Part shown: piece after piece, positions 35,647-49,000 of the stretch
Numbering within the stretch: the stretch's first letter is position 1
Layout: every line of letters starts with the position of its first letter
Source: Amborella trichopoda
Lineage: Eukaryota > Streptophyta > Magnoliopsida > Amborellales > Amborellaceae
DNA: 64,000 nucleotides
Assembly: GCF_000471905.2 (NCBI RefSeq)
Contig: NW_006499848.1
Location: forward strand, 3,357,007 to 3,421,006
Direction: 5' to 3'
Program-made: the position numbers and the translations under genes
Notes under the pieces: model-generated
Databases searched by the model: none
What the model saw: the letters and a program-made list of their open reading frames with translations, nothing else
What the model was told of the DNA's origin: nothing

Positions 35647-36217
35647 AATGGGTGTGGTTTCTATAAGGTTGCAACCTAAAACAATCCAATTAAGGCACAC
35701 CTCTAAATTTTATCATGACATGTAATTTTGGTGTAAAAAATTATAAGGATTATCTCAAAATCTATATTTATATTCAATTATAAAAATTTGAAGTCCACCT
35801 CAAATCATTGTATGCATGAACATGAGAAAAAAATGGATTTCAAGCTTTTGGAAATAGTGCATCTTGTAACGCATTTGTAGACCGTCAATTTTCAAGTTTT
35901 AATAGATTTACTTGATCTACACTATTTTTAAAGCTTTAAACTTTACAAATAAATATGAAAATATATTTTAAGGTTATCACAAATATTGTTAGTATTGAAA
36001 CCACATTTCTTGATACTATTTGAAGGTAGGCTCTAATTTGATTGTTTAGAACCTCGGCTCTATCTCTCTCTCTCTATATATATATACACTATTTTTGAAG
36101 CTTTAAACTTTACAAATAAATATGAAAATATATGTTAAGGCTATCACAAATATTTTTGGTATTGAAACCACATTTTTCAACGAATGTATGCTCTAATTTG
36201 ATTGATTAGAACCTCGG

Positions 36218-36240
<23 letters not shown>
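35647..36240. repeat. Chimeric cluster of family A and A2 MITE pieces
   Basis: It begins as family A (gggtgtggtttctataaggt) and switches near 35810 to family A2 (atgaacatgagaaaaaaatg). It ends near ttagaacctcggctctat, and a second A2 right half follows at 36090-36215, ending in ctctctctatata microsatellites. Confidence 0.6.
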
Positions 36241-36249
<9 letters not shown>

Positions 36250-36261
36250 TACATAATACAT

Positions 36262-36416
36262 TTTATGTATAACCTGGCCTGATAGGGTCCAATGCTGAAC
36301 CTAGACTCGAACTAGTGCAAGTCATTTGGGCCTAGACCTGTCTTGCTAGGTCTAAACTATGGACCTGGACGCATACCCAGTTCAGGTCGCCCCCGCCCTG
36401 ATTGCCACCCCTAGGG
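36262..36416. repeat. GC-rich repeat fragment upstream of the gp210 gene
   Basis: Contains acctggcctgatagggtcca and ends ccctgattgccacccctag, the end style of the gggtcgg repeats. Its end lies about 385 bases before the gp210 start codon. Confidence 0.5.
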
Positions 36417-36677
36417 TAGGGGTTATGGCCTAGCCCTGTCGCTTTTTGTTTTCATTTTATGAATTTAGAGAAAGTATGTAAACCCGGCCCGATCTATGAA
36501 AAGGACTGGTCAGGCCACATTGCGCAAGACTCGTGCCATCGTGCCCTTAACCCTAGCACCTGTCCTCCACTCCTCAGTCGCCATGTGACGTTCGCACAAA
36601 AGCAGTTTCCCGCGTTTACTAGTCCAGTTAAATGAAAAAAGAACGTAAAAAATAGAAAACCACAGAGCATGGCCTTC

Positions 36678-36705
36678 TAGGGTTTATCCCTCTTACTAGG
36701 GTTTA
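36678..36705 (+). promoter_or_regulatory. Paired telo-box motifs upstream of the gp210 gene
   Basis: TAGGGTTTA occurs at 36678-36686 and again at 36697-36705, about 100 bases before the start codon. The inverse TAAACCCTA is the telo box found in many housekeeping and cell-cycle plant promoters. Regulation by it is inferred only. Confidence 0.55.
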
Positions 36706-36801
36706 TCACTGTTAATCCATTTTTCCCCTTGTTTATTTTTCAACTCTCTCGCTGATGCTCCTGCAACTCAAAGATGAAAAGATACTGATTCTGCCCTAGA
36801 A

Positions 36802-37046
36802 ATGGACCTCAACCGACGGTTAACAATGCAGGAGCACACTTCAGAACCTAATAGAGTCCATTTCGGAATGTCTTTCTTCAATTTATTGAGCTTTTACTCA
36901 GCCATGGGCGGGTTTCTGATAGCTTTGCTTTCACCAGTGGACTCAGCCTCTGGACCTCATATAAATGATTTGAATGTGCTTTTGCCTCCTCTGATAACTA
37001 AGCCTGTTGAGTATCGCCTTCAAGGAACTGATGGTTGTTTTTCATG
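36802..37046 (+). CDS. GP210: gp210 exon 1: signal peptide and start of the lumenal domain
   Basis: The first ATG at 36802 gives a 22-residue hydrophilic extension (MDLNRRLTMQEHTSEPNRVH) before the hydrophobic SFFNLLSFYSAMGGFLIALL. The in-frame ATG at 36868 would start directly at the signal peptide, as in the shorter family members I recall, and may be the true start. The exon ends TCATG before gtgcga, a weak donor. Confidence 0.85.
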
Positions 37047-40000
37047 GTGCGATTTTACCTTGTTTTTGTTTTTAATTTTTGGGAACAAAGGATTTTGTGC
37101 TGATATTGATGGAATTAGAAGATTGATTAAATTGTTTGGTCAGAGTTGGTGGAGTTTGATTTTTTTTGCCAGTTTATGAATCTGGAGTGAAATTTGGCCG
37201 TAAATAGGATCACAGTGCATATATAGTGTTAGTTCAGAGCTTTTTGCTTATTTACTTGTTTAGTATTTTTCTTTGCTTTTTTTGTTTTTATTTCGAGAAT
37301 GTCATTTTGAAATGGTTTTATTTGGTGCTAGTTTAATGAGATGTACTATGAGTGCTGCGTCAAGCTTGCAACCTCGGAACTCTACTTTTTCGTTAACGAA
37401 ATTTAAAATTGTGAACCTTGATCAGTATGTGTGGTTAGTATCAGCTCATTTGCTTGATTGTTCTTTGTCTAATTCATTTGTTGTTTTGCCAGATTACTGT
37501 TTTTTATTGATATGAATAATATTGTATTTATTTCTCTATATTTGAAATGATTCAGTCTAGTTGGTAATTTATGTATGGCTGTTTTGCTGTTGTTATCCTT
37601 ACGGAGGAGCCCTTCACAGACAAAGGGGGAAATTCAGGTGAGGGTATGTGTAATATTTGCTATATATGAATAGCCTCTAGCTTATTACATTTTATTTCTT
37701 GATGCATGACTAGCTATAATTTGTAACCAATGAATTTCACATCTCGACTCATGGAATTCATGACTTCGATAGCCTCTAGCTTATTACATTTTATTTCTTG
37801 ATGCATGACTAGCTATAATTTGTAACCAATGAATTTCACATCTTGACTCATGGAATTCATGCTGAAAGTCTTAAGTCATGAATTGTGAACGTTACAATGT
37901 GCTTTTCAGATGAACCAAATAAAACATAGTTCAACAAATATTCCTAAAGAAATATCTACATAGTTATATGACAACATTCATGCTCATAAATGTGTACCAT
38001 AATATACCAACTTTATTGTTTATATCTGAAGTGAACATCGAGTTCTTCTGATAATTTCTGGATCATATTTGTCATGGGTTATATTAGTTGATATTCATGG
38101 AATCTTTCTCCCACCTGACAGGTCATGGGATCACCATGATATCTTATATGTCCAGCCTGAGTATAATGGAACTAGCCACTGTTCAACCAGTGCACGGATA
38201 ATATCAATTGCACCGTATGGTGGTCGGAAGGAGTCTGCTGTTTATGCTACTGATATTCATAGTGGGACCGTCATTAGATGTGAAGTTTTTATTGATAAAA
38301 TATCTCGAATTCAGATATTTCATCACTCAGTTAAATTGGATCTTGATGGGCTCGCTACTCTCCAAGTTCGTGCATTTGATGATGAAGGTGCTCTATACCT
38401 GCGCCCTTTGCTGTGATTTGTGACTTGTTTGGCCACTGCACTTTGTTAATATGGTGGTTTTGAGAGGCATTTTCATCGGTTATTTTCTTTTGTATTCAAA
38501 TTCTAACTCTCATACATATATCCGATGCATTCCTAGACTGCATTGATTAGTTATTTGGGAGGCAGTACTTTAGCTTATTCTGGCTAATTGAGTTAAGTGC
38601 TATAATCGTTTTCTATTCTATCTAAGCTCTGAACTTTCCTTGTTTGTAGTTTTATACCGACTCATAGATGGCCATTTGATGCAGACAACATATTTTCATC
38701 TTTGGCGGGCCTACGATTTATGTGGCATCTAATGCCTAAGGATGCAGAGGTTGATGAGCCACTTCATCGCCTTGTTCATGTTCCATTGAAAGATACCCCC
38801 TTGAGTGATTGTGGTGGTTTTTGTGGGGATATAAGTACCCAAATAAAGATTGAAGATAGTGTAAGTGGATGCCTATAACGTAGTGCTATCATATATAATG
38901 ATATGTAATTATTTTTTAAAAGGTTGGCCTTTGATAGCAAACTTGGCCTTTGCTATTATATAAAATGATTCTTCCATATGCATTGTAGGGTGTGAGAGAG
39001 TGTAAGTGGATACCTATAACGTAGTGCTATCATATATAATGAGATGTAATTCTGTTCTAAAAGGTTGGCCTTTGATAGCAAACTTGGCCTTTGCTATCAT
39101 ATAAAATGATTCTTCCATATGCACTGTAGGGTGTGGGATCTGATTTATATGTTGTACGAGGAATTGGTATTGGCCATGAGATTGTTGCTGTTCATCTACT
39201 TGAACCCCACCTTGAGCACGTTCAAGATACCATTACATTGACCATTGTAGAATCTATGTCTCTGGATCCTCCATCTCCTGTTTTGGTCATTATTGGTGCT
39301 TGTGTACACTACAGTCTGCGAGTTCTCCGTAAGAATACTCCTCAAGGTTTGTTCCTACCAATTTATGTAATAGCTTTTCACCTAAATTTGTGTCATCAAG
39401 TGCACAGAATCTGTATTATTAATTGCACAAAGTGGCTTTTACTAAATTGCTGCAATTCTAGTTTGATCTATACTATTATGCATTATTATCTTGCTCTCCT
39501 GTAGTTTCTTTGAACCACTTGTGCTCATCCTTATAATTTCAGATAGTGACAATTATTCTAGCTCCCGGGGCCTTTTTTGTGGTTCAACAGTTGAAATTGT
39601 TTCATATGCAAATCATTTTCTGACTGTGTGAACTAGATGCATTAAAGCATGACATCTCTTTTTTAAGTAGTGATCCTGCCGTTTCAGGTTCAGTGTATGT
39701 ATTATTTGCGAATCTTCAATCATACATTTATAATATCAGCATGCTTAGGATTTCTTGATTCAATGAATCCAAGGTTCGAATCTTATTTAAACAACCCAAA
39801 AGCATATGCAGGTATGGTTCCTATAGGTGCATGGAGTTAATCATAATCAATCATTTTGTGGCACACTAAAATGTGTTGTTGGTTTTCATAAACTTTGCAT
39901 GATGCGCTGTCCAAACTGTTGAAAATCCATAACACTGTTGTTGAAATTTGACTAGTGAGTTCATTGGATATCATGTGAGACTGGTTGGTAGAGCTAAGCT

Positions 40001-43000
40001 TCATGAAGAAAATAATTTTGGTTAAATTTGTAAGGAAAAGCAGAAAAATGATGACTAGGGAGACAGAAAATAATTAACAGTTTTGTCTTCTTTCTATTTT
40101 AGTATATCCTAGCCATCTCTTTCTCTTTTCTCTTTTGAAGAGAACAATTAAAGTGGATGTGTCTAAATCAGTTTGTATGATGGAGCCAAAGGGTTGAGAC
40201 CTTTGAAGTTTGTCCCCAAAAAACCCTTTGCTCGTCTGCTGTTTTTTAGTGAGAATAGATCATTGACATGGAAGACTTTATATACTTAGGATATCCATCA
40301 TGTGGACATGTCTATTCATGTAATATTTAAGATATTTTCTCAAAGCCTGCTTATCTATCACAAGAGACTAGAATCTGTTCATTAAATTGATTTCTAGTAT
40401 AATTATGTATTTTATCATTATATGTGTTTCTTCTTATTGATGTGTTTTATATTCATTCTCTATATAGTGCTGCCAGTTGTTATGGTTAGTTGTTCTCTGT
40501 TTGATTTTGAGGTCTTCAAATGTCCATTATTTCATTTGTGGCGATGCTTCATTTTGTACTCATATGATTTATTCTTTCTGCATGAATTGATGGCCAATTG
40601 ACCATTTTTTCTAATATTTTTGTTTTATGGTCGCTTGTGTGTGTTCTTACTCTCTCTTGTCTGTAACAGCAATTCCATTGCCGTCACAATATCATATTTG
40701 GTCTGTTGTAAACTCCTCTGTCGCATTGGTTGACCCTCTAATGGGTATAGCTTATGCTCAGAACTTGGGAATCACAAATATCATTGTTGAGGACATAAGG
40801 GTCGCTGGACATCAACAGATATCATCGATGCATGTAGTCATGCCAGATAGGATTGTGTTGTTTTTATTGCCAATAACAATTTCATCTGTCCCACTAGAAG
40901 GGAGGGAGGCTATACCATCTTCAGTCCCTTGGTACCTAGTTGTTGGCCAAGATTATGTTGTCCATTTGAAGGTTTTCTCACCTGAATATAGAGAGAGAGC
41001 GTTGTACATTACTAAGGTTTGATTCCAATTATCTTCACTGCTTTCTTCATTTCTTTCTTTTTCTCTATGCCTTTCTTTCTAGTTTTACTGATTTGGTTCA
41101 TCAATGATGCTTTGATACTGTAGAGAAATTGAAATAGCTGTATTTGTTGATGTTATAGGTCTTCTAAGAAGTTTTGTTGTGATTGCATCCCTTTAGTTTG
41201 TGGGCAATTTTTTTTGTTGATATTTCATTTTTTTTCTTCTTTTTTTTTTCCTCTAGAATTTACAGATTTGGTGCACTGATGATACTTAAATACCACTAGG
41301 AAATAAAAAATGTTGCATTGGTTGATGTAACAGGTCTTTAAGAGAGTTCTGTTGTGCATGGATCTCTTTAATTTGCAGGCAATTTTGTTGTTGTGATTGG
41401 TGCTCCAAATTAAAGAATTTAATGCTTACCATTTTGGTCTAAAGCTGGGGTTAAAGTTGTGAAAACAAAATTCTAACTTTGCAGTTAAGCTTTGAGGCCT
41501 TTTGCTACAACTTATTAGCTACTGAATTAGCTTCCCTAGGCCTAACTAACATGGGCAATGTAGCAATTTAACATGAATTATTTCTAAAACATCCCATCCA
41601 ATTTCTTCAAGGGATGATATTTTACTTTTAGCAATCCAATCACTTTTGTGGAATTTCTTTTTGGTTATCGTTGGACTGAGGTTTACCCTAGACTCGGTTG
41701 TCCCTCCTCCCAAGGCGGCCCTAGCTTTGGGCAACATGGCAACTTTGAAGTACTGGTTGGACTGGAGTGTCATTGTATAATCACCCTCAGCTCCTCCATG
41801 TTGCCTTAGGTTAATCTGAAAAATGGGGAGGGTAAGTTTCCCCTCAATTGATGCTCACCTGCGTAGAAATGGATATTATCATGGAAATGCCATTATCCAT
41901 GAATCATATAATTCTGCTAACGCCAGCCTCTTTTGGTCTTGTCTGGCTCAAGGAATGAATTCATGTTGAAAGATCCTGATCATTGTGTTGGATTTGAAAG
42001 CTCTTCTGAAAACTCGATCATGTCTTTTCTTCTGGTTGTGCTTAGTGGCAACTGGTTGCCTATAACTTTCAACATTAGGTCATCATGCTCTTCTTGTTCT
42101 AAGGATGATGAGTCTTGGCCTATTCTATACTAAAAGATATAGGCATTTTCAGATGGCAAATCTTTAATTGTTAAACTTGATTCTCTGAGGTGTGTAGTCA
42201 ACTTGGTGAATACTCATCAAACTTACCAAGTTCATATATTTGGACTTGTAGAGCTGTCAAGAATCCAAAACATTTATAGTTCCGTTTTCTACATTCATTT
42301 CCTGGGCATATAGGGAAGGAGGAGACACTTGGGCCATTTTTTCATCCTTGACTCGGTAGTGGTATTTTTTAAGTCAAACTAGGCTCAGGACTCAGCCTGG
42401 TGTTGAGCCTGGTCAGACTGGTTTGACTTTGCTGGGTCATGTAACGACTTGGTTGAGTCGATTCTAAACTCATGTGAATTTTGTGAAACTCACCAAGTTG
42501 ACCCAGGCACGAGTTTTAGAACATGGCATGGTAGTATCTTACAGAAAACTAAACATCCATGTTCTGTTTTAAAAAATATTGCAATATAATAAATTAGAAA
42601 TTGCTCTTTGGCTATATTTTGTTGTTAATACTCCTTTTGGTGCAAGTAAAACCTAGATCTTTGCTGGATTGAAGGGCATTTTTAGCTTTTGTGGTTGGGT
42701 TTTTGCAAGGGAAACTTGCGAAGTCATATTCAACTTTTCATTTATTTGTAGTTCTTTACCTTAAAAACTGAAGATATTTGGAAGTATATTTGGTAATGAT
42801 TGTTGAGAGTGTTCTGAATTTGAACTATTTATGTCTAGTGGATTTGCATCTTAAGAGTTCTGAGTGAGAAAAATTACTATACATCTTTTTTCTTTTATAT
42901 ACTTTTTTATATTGACACAGGCTAGCTAGCAAAGGTTAAAAATGTTTTAACCATTTTTTAGATGCTTTGGCATATGTTTTCTTTTGCATATATTTTTATT

Positions 43001-46000
43001 CACTTTTCTTCTTTGCAGAATGAAGATTTGAAGCTGGAATATGATAAGCCTGAATATTGGGTTATGTCTGCAGTCCCAGGTGAGATTGCTATTAAACATG
43101 GTTGGCTGAATTGCACACGCCTGACAGCTATCTCTGAGGGCATAGGAAAGTTGTCTGCTTCTTTAACGTATCATAGTGGAAATCCAGAAGAGTCTAAGGT
43201 TGGCTATCTCTGCAGGCCTGTTTTATTTGGTTGAAAATACTGTATATGCCTGCTCTGATGTTGTTTAATGGCGACTAAGGGTTAGCTATCTATTCTCATT
43301 ATAGGTTCTTTGTGTCATGCAAGAAGTTCAAGTCTGCAATCGTGTCACAATCTTTTTGGGTGAAGTGGATATTGTGCCTTCGCCCATTCGCATTCCTTGG
43401 GCTCCTGGTGTGTACCAGGAGGTCGACTTAAAGGCAATAGGAGGTTGAACCATGAATCATATGATCCCTCCAGTCCTTTTATTCATATTCCAGCATTTTG
43501 ATGTGTGGTACACTAATGTTGGGCTTTTTTTTTGAATGTTCACTAATTTGGCTTTTAACTATTAATAATACAGGTTGTGCCATATCATCGAGAGATTACC
43601 GTTGGTTCTCATCCGACAAGGGTATTGTATCTGTTTCGGCTTCTGGATATGTTCAGGCAAAGCGCCCTGGTCAAGCTATCATTAAAGTGGAATCTGTCTT
43701 TGACTCTCTTAACTATGATGAGGTGGGAAAATTTAAGCTGCCAAATGTTAAACATAAGGGTGAACAATTTTATCATTATAAAAAAGAAGAACAACAATTT
43801 TTACATTCCTTGTTCATTGAACCTCAAAATTGAAAAAGTAAAATAAAATAAAAAGTTCAGCGTTCATTTCTTTGGTGACGAATTATGTCATTTCTTATTT
43901 GAAGCTTCATTTGGGAACTGCTTCTAGTTTCAAGTACAGAAAGTGCCCATACCGTGAAGTTCTTGTCCAATTAAACCCTAATTTAGTAAATCTGATGAGT
44001 AAATTACTTCACTTGCTCTCTTTTATTCCATCTTATAGCAACTTGACTTTTCTTTATTGTCCTGTTATCAATTGGCCAAATTTATACTGTTCCATCTAGC
44101 ATATATGATTTTATAACTTGCAATTTGTAAATGTATTAGTGAGTAACACTATATAACCTTACAAAAATAGGCCATCATGCATGGGGTTGTATTTGTCGGT
44201 GTATGTCTCCATTTTGAAGGTTTATGTAGTCATCCTTATTTAGAGAAAACAATGTCGGACTTGTTTTTTAGTAGCCTGGTGATGCAGGAAGGAAATGTGA
44301 GAAATTGAATCCACCTTTTCCCGAACGTCATACAAGTAAGAACCAGCAATAATGGAGAAAAGGCATGGTTATAAATCAAGCCAAGAAAAAGAACTTTCTT
44401 TTTTCATAAAATAAAATTCGTTCGAAATAGCATAAGCATCTCAAAATATGACATTCAACCTTTTATAAGCCTATGAAAATCTAAAATTAACTTAAGATCC
44501 AAGTCAACATTAAAGACTCTAAAATACCCCTATTCTATACTGAAATTTCAAAAATACCCCTGCAAAACTTAAAAACCCAAAAACTAAATCTTAAGTACGT
44601 GGGAGGCAAGGACACACAGGGATAGGNNNNNNNNNNNNNNNNNNNNNNNNNNNNNNNNNNNNNNNNNNNNNNNNNNNATCAACAAATGAAATCTAAACCT
44701 AGCTGAAATGAAGCCTCCATCAATGTTCCTATGGTATTTTGAAAAATAATTTAGTTTTACTTTGAAAACATTAACTTTGAGAAAAAATATGGAATTACTA
44801 GAACAAATTGTATAAAAGCAAATTTTTTTTTTTATTTTTATAATGTTACCTTTAATTGATAAAAGGGAATATACAAAACACCTTGGCTATCCACATGTGA
44901 GGATACTCAAGGGATAGAACCAACAAAAAGACTGAATCAAAATCCTCTTTTAAGAGGTTACAGTGAGGCACAACAACCTAGAAAAATAGGTTGATTCGCA
45001 AAATAAGGAAAAACTGAAAAAGGCTAGATGATAACTGTAGCCGCCGCGTCTTTTGCTAGGGAGTTAGCATCCTGATTTGCTTCCCTCCAAGTATGCATCC
45101 ACACGACTGATGTATTCCTGCAAAGATCATCAATTTCATCAAAGACGTGTGCCAAAGTCCAAGGAGGGGGGGAAGAAGAAGGACTCTGTGCGCAGGTGAT
45201 GGTGTTCTTGGAGTCTCCCTCCACTACAAGCGAATGCAGATGGAAGGGTTGTGTGAGTTTTAGACCTTCCAGGAGGGCTATTGCTTCAGCCTCCATGGAG
45301 TTTTTGTGGCCGATGTGTTTGGAGACTGAGGCCACGAAAGTGCCGAGATGGTCTCTTAGGACAACTCCTATCCCTGACAGGCTTGGGTTGCTGAGAGAGC
45401 ACCTGTCAAAATTGAGTTTTAAGATGCCCAATGGAGGAGGTTTCCATCGAGAGGTCCTTTGAATGCGCGGTCGATGGAAATGCAGAATATTACTCCAGTC
45501 TTGGCTGAAAAACCGAGGCTGGAACTCCGTTAAAGCACTGATGATTGGTTGCCCAAAAGGTGATCATAGACTTGAGCTTGTGGAAAACTTTGAGCCAAGA
45601 AGAGAATTCCCCTCCAAAAATTCTGTTGTTGCGCTCAACCCAGATGACCCACAAAGCTGCTGCCACCATGGATTCCCAAAGGAGAATCCCAGCCTTGTGC
45701 CAAGGGTAAGGATAAATAGGGGTGATGATGGAGGTTACCAAGGCTGGTAGCACCCATTGCACATTGAACAATTTGAGTATGGATCCCCAAATGTTGTAAG
45801 CAAAAAGGCAGTGCAGTAGAAGGTGGTCGTTGGTCTCTTCGGCTTCAAGACACATGACACAACGGTTAGGGATGGGATCCCTCTTCTTTGCAATTGATAT
45901 ACAGTGAGTACTCTCTGGGACAGAGCCAACCAAGTGAAGATCTTGATTTTAGGTGGTACACAAGATATCCATGCCTTGGCTGCGAGTGCATTGGGAGCTA

Positions 46001-49000
46001 GAGGGAAAGTTGGTGGCAGATTTAGGCTGTGGTAAATGAGGAAACAGAGAAGGTTCCCGTCGGGGGCGGAGACCAAATGATGTGATATTGACCTGAGGGG
46101 GGTAGGAAGTGGGATTGCAGTTCTGCCGCGAAGGTGGCAAAGCTATCAATCTCAGGATCCGTGAGGGGCCTTCTGAATGTTGGATTCCATGAGCAAAGTG
46201 CTCCGGTCGAAAGCATTTCTTGAGCGACCGAGGCCTCTTGGTTTTTGGCTCGTGAAAAGAGATCGGGGAATCTATCCCGGAGGGGAGTATGGCCCAACCA
46301 AAGGTCGTGCCAAAAGAGGATTCAATTCCCTGCTTTCGGGTGAAATCTAATGCGAGCTTTGAAGGCATGGAATGCTGAGCAAATTGACCTCCAAATGCTT
46401 GATGACCTCTGATTGGATCTAAAATTCGGCAGCCAAGGGGAGTTCGGTTGATGATATTTATGTCTAAGGATGTCAATCCAAACTGATTATTGAGGGTAGA
46501 GAATCTCCAGCTCCATTTGCCCAGCAGCGCCATGTTTTGAGTTCTGAGGTTCTTAATTCCCAGACCTCCCCTGTTCTGGGGCTGCCTTAGTTTATCCCGA
46601 GCAATCAAATAAAATTTGCTGCCTGACCTCATAATTTGTTCAATTCTGGAGCTTACAGTGACCGGCATGTGAAAGGTGGACATTTGGTTCATTGGAATAT
46701 TGGCAAGTGGGGCTTTGATTAAAGTAAGCCTTCCTCACAGAGAGAGAAAGCGCCCTTTCCAGCCTGCCAATCTGTGGTCCACTTTGTCCACTATGTGGGA
46801 CCAAAGTCTCTTTCTGGGTTTGCCTAAGCAAAGAGGAAGACTTAGGTATTTGGAGGGAAAAGTCTATACCCCACAGCCCCAGCAATTGGCAAACTCCGAG
46901 AGGATAGTAGGGTCGACATTGACCCCTAGCATCTTGGTTTTCTCAAAGTTTACTTTGAAGCCAGTTGCGAAGTCGAAGCACCTTAGAAAAACGAAAAGGT
47001 TTCTGACTTCTGCGTGGTCAACATTGTAGAACACTAAGGTGTCATCTGCGTATTGTAAGTGGGTAACAATGGGGGCCTGTGGATCGACTGAGAAGCCATG
47101 AAGGCATCTTGCCGAATATATCCTAGAGTTGTACCCTACTGAATACCCCTGCCGCTATGGGAAAAAGGAAGGGGGAGAGTGTGTCTCCATGTATGAGGCC
47201 TATAGTAGAGAGGAAGTAGCCTTTGGGGGTTTGATTAATGATGATGGAGAAGTGAGGATGGGAGTAACATGCTTTCATCCAATTCCTCCACGTACTTTCA
47301 AATCTCCCTTGATTGAGTCTCTTCGAGTATGACCCAATCTACATGGTCGGAGGCCTTTTCCCAGTCGAGTTTGGCTAGGATGCCAGGTACTCTAGCCAAG
47401 TGTCTGGAATGGATGCATTCATGGGCCACAAGTGCCCCGTCCAAGATTTGCCTATCGTTAATAAAGGCACTTTGAGTGGTAGAAATTAGGACCTCTTTCA
47501 GTCGGGACGCTAAAACTTTGGCAAGGATCTTATAGGTGGAGTTAACTAGGCTGATGGGGTGAAAGTCTTTGAGTTGGGTGGCCCATTCGATCTTGGGAAT
47601 AAGTGAGATAAAAGTGGCGTTCATAGCCTTATGAATTACCCCCTTGGAATGGAATTCATTGAAGAAGTTGAGGAAGTCTTCTCTAAAGGAGACCCAAAAC
47701 TGTTTGAAGGGGGCGACGGGAAAGCCATCGGGACCGGGGGCTTTGTTTGTATCCTAATCAGAGATGGCAACAACAATTTCTGGTTTTGAGAACGGTCTTT
47801 CTAGCCATGAGACTTTGTTTGAAGGCAAAGCTAAGAAGGCTAGGTCCCCCATGGGAGGTCGAGGTCTGGGGGAGCAAAAAAGAGATTTTTGAAGTAGCCA
47901 AGGATGGCTTGCTTGATGTCGGGGGGTTGATCTAGCACATTGCTCCCATCAGTATGGTGGGAGATTTAGTTCTCTTCGCCTACAATTGGCCGTTTTATGG
48001 AAGAAGCTAGTATTGAGATCACCGGCCTTCAGCCACTTGATCCTAGATCTTTGGTACCAGTAGATCTCCTCTTTCTTAAGGATGGATTGGTAGAGAAGCT
48101 TGAGGTGATCCTTTTGAAGAAGTTCAGAGTCCGAGAGAGGTTTTGACTCTTCCATGACATCTAAAGATTGGATTGCCTAGAACGTAGCAGATTTCTGTGG
48201 GCCAAGGAAACTTGGTAGGTCCATGCTCCAATTTTTAAGGGAGATCTTCAATAATTGGAGTTTACGCTGGAGTTTAAATCCACCCCAGCCTTCTACCAGA
48301 TCCGAGAGTGCCAGCAACTAATTCGTGATAAGGTTAAGAAGAGAGGGTTCTTCTAACAAGGTCAATTCAAATCTGAAAGGTTTTGGACTACTGTTAACAA
48401 GCTTGGTTTCTAACAGGATTGGGCAGTGGGCAGAGGTAGGTCTGGGAAGAGAGGTAGAATGGCTTCCAGGGAGTGAGGATGCCCAATCAATAGAGATTAG
48501 GAATCTGTCTAACTTGGAAAGCGAGGGGTTGACCATGTGAACCTGGGTCCTAGCGAGGGTAAGTCGACTAGGTTATTTAGGGCCACAAAATCAGAGAAGG
48601 CTGTCATGGTTGGAGTGATCCTAGAAGAAGAATTCCTTTGGTGGAACCACCTGGTTACATTGAAGTCCCCTCCAATGCGCTACACAGGGTCGGGTAGCTG
48701 GGCTACGAGGTTTAACTCCTCCCAAAGAGCAGGTCTGTCTAAATCTACGTTGGGGCCATAGACCACAGAGAATTTCCAAGAAAGACTGTTTGCAATCCTT
48801 GTCATCAGGATTGAAATAGAGAATCTCACCAGGTGGGTGGAATTCATGGAGCGGGCTGTGGGATCCCAAATCACCTAGATTCCCCTCAAGGCGCCTTCCG
48901 AAGGTTGAGTGGCCCATTGACAAGGTCTGCCCCCCCACATCTGTTAGACCAGAGAAAGAGTGGGGATGGGTAGTTTGGTTTCAGTGAAGGCAAAAACAGT

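Noticed and set aside
45196..47029. Plus-strand frames opposite the LINE
   Set aside because: They are shadows of the minus-strand reverse transcriptase and RNase H.
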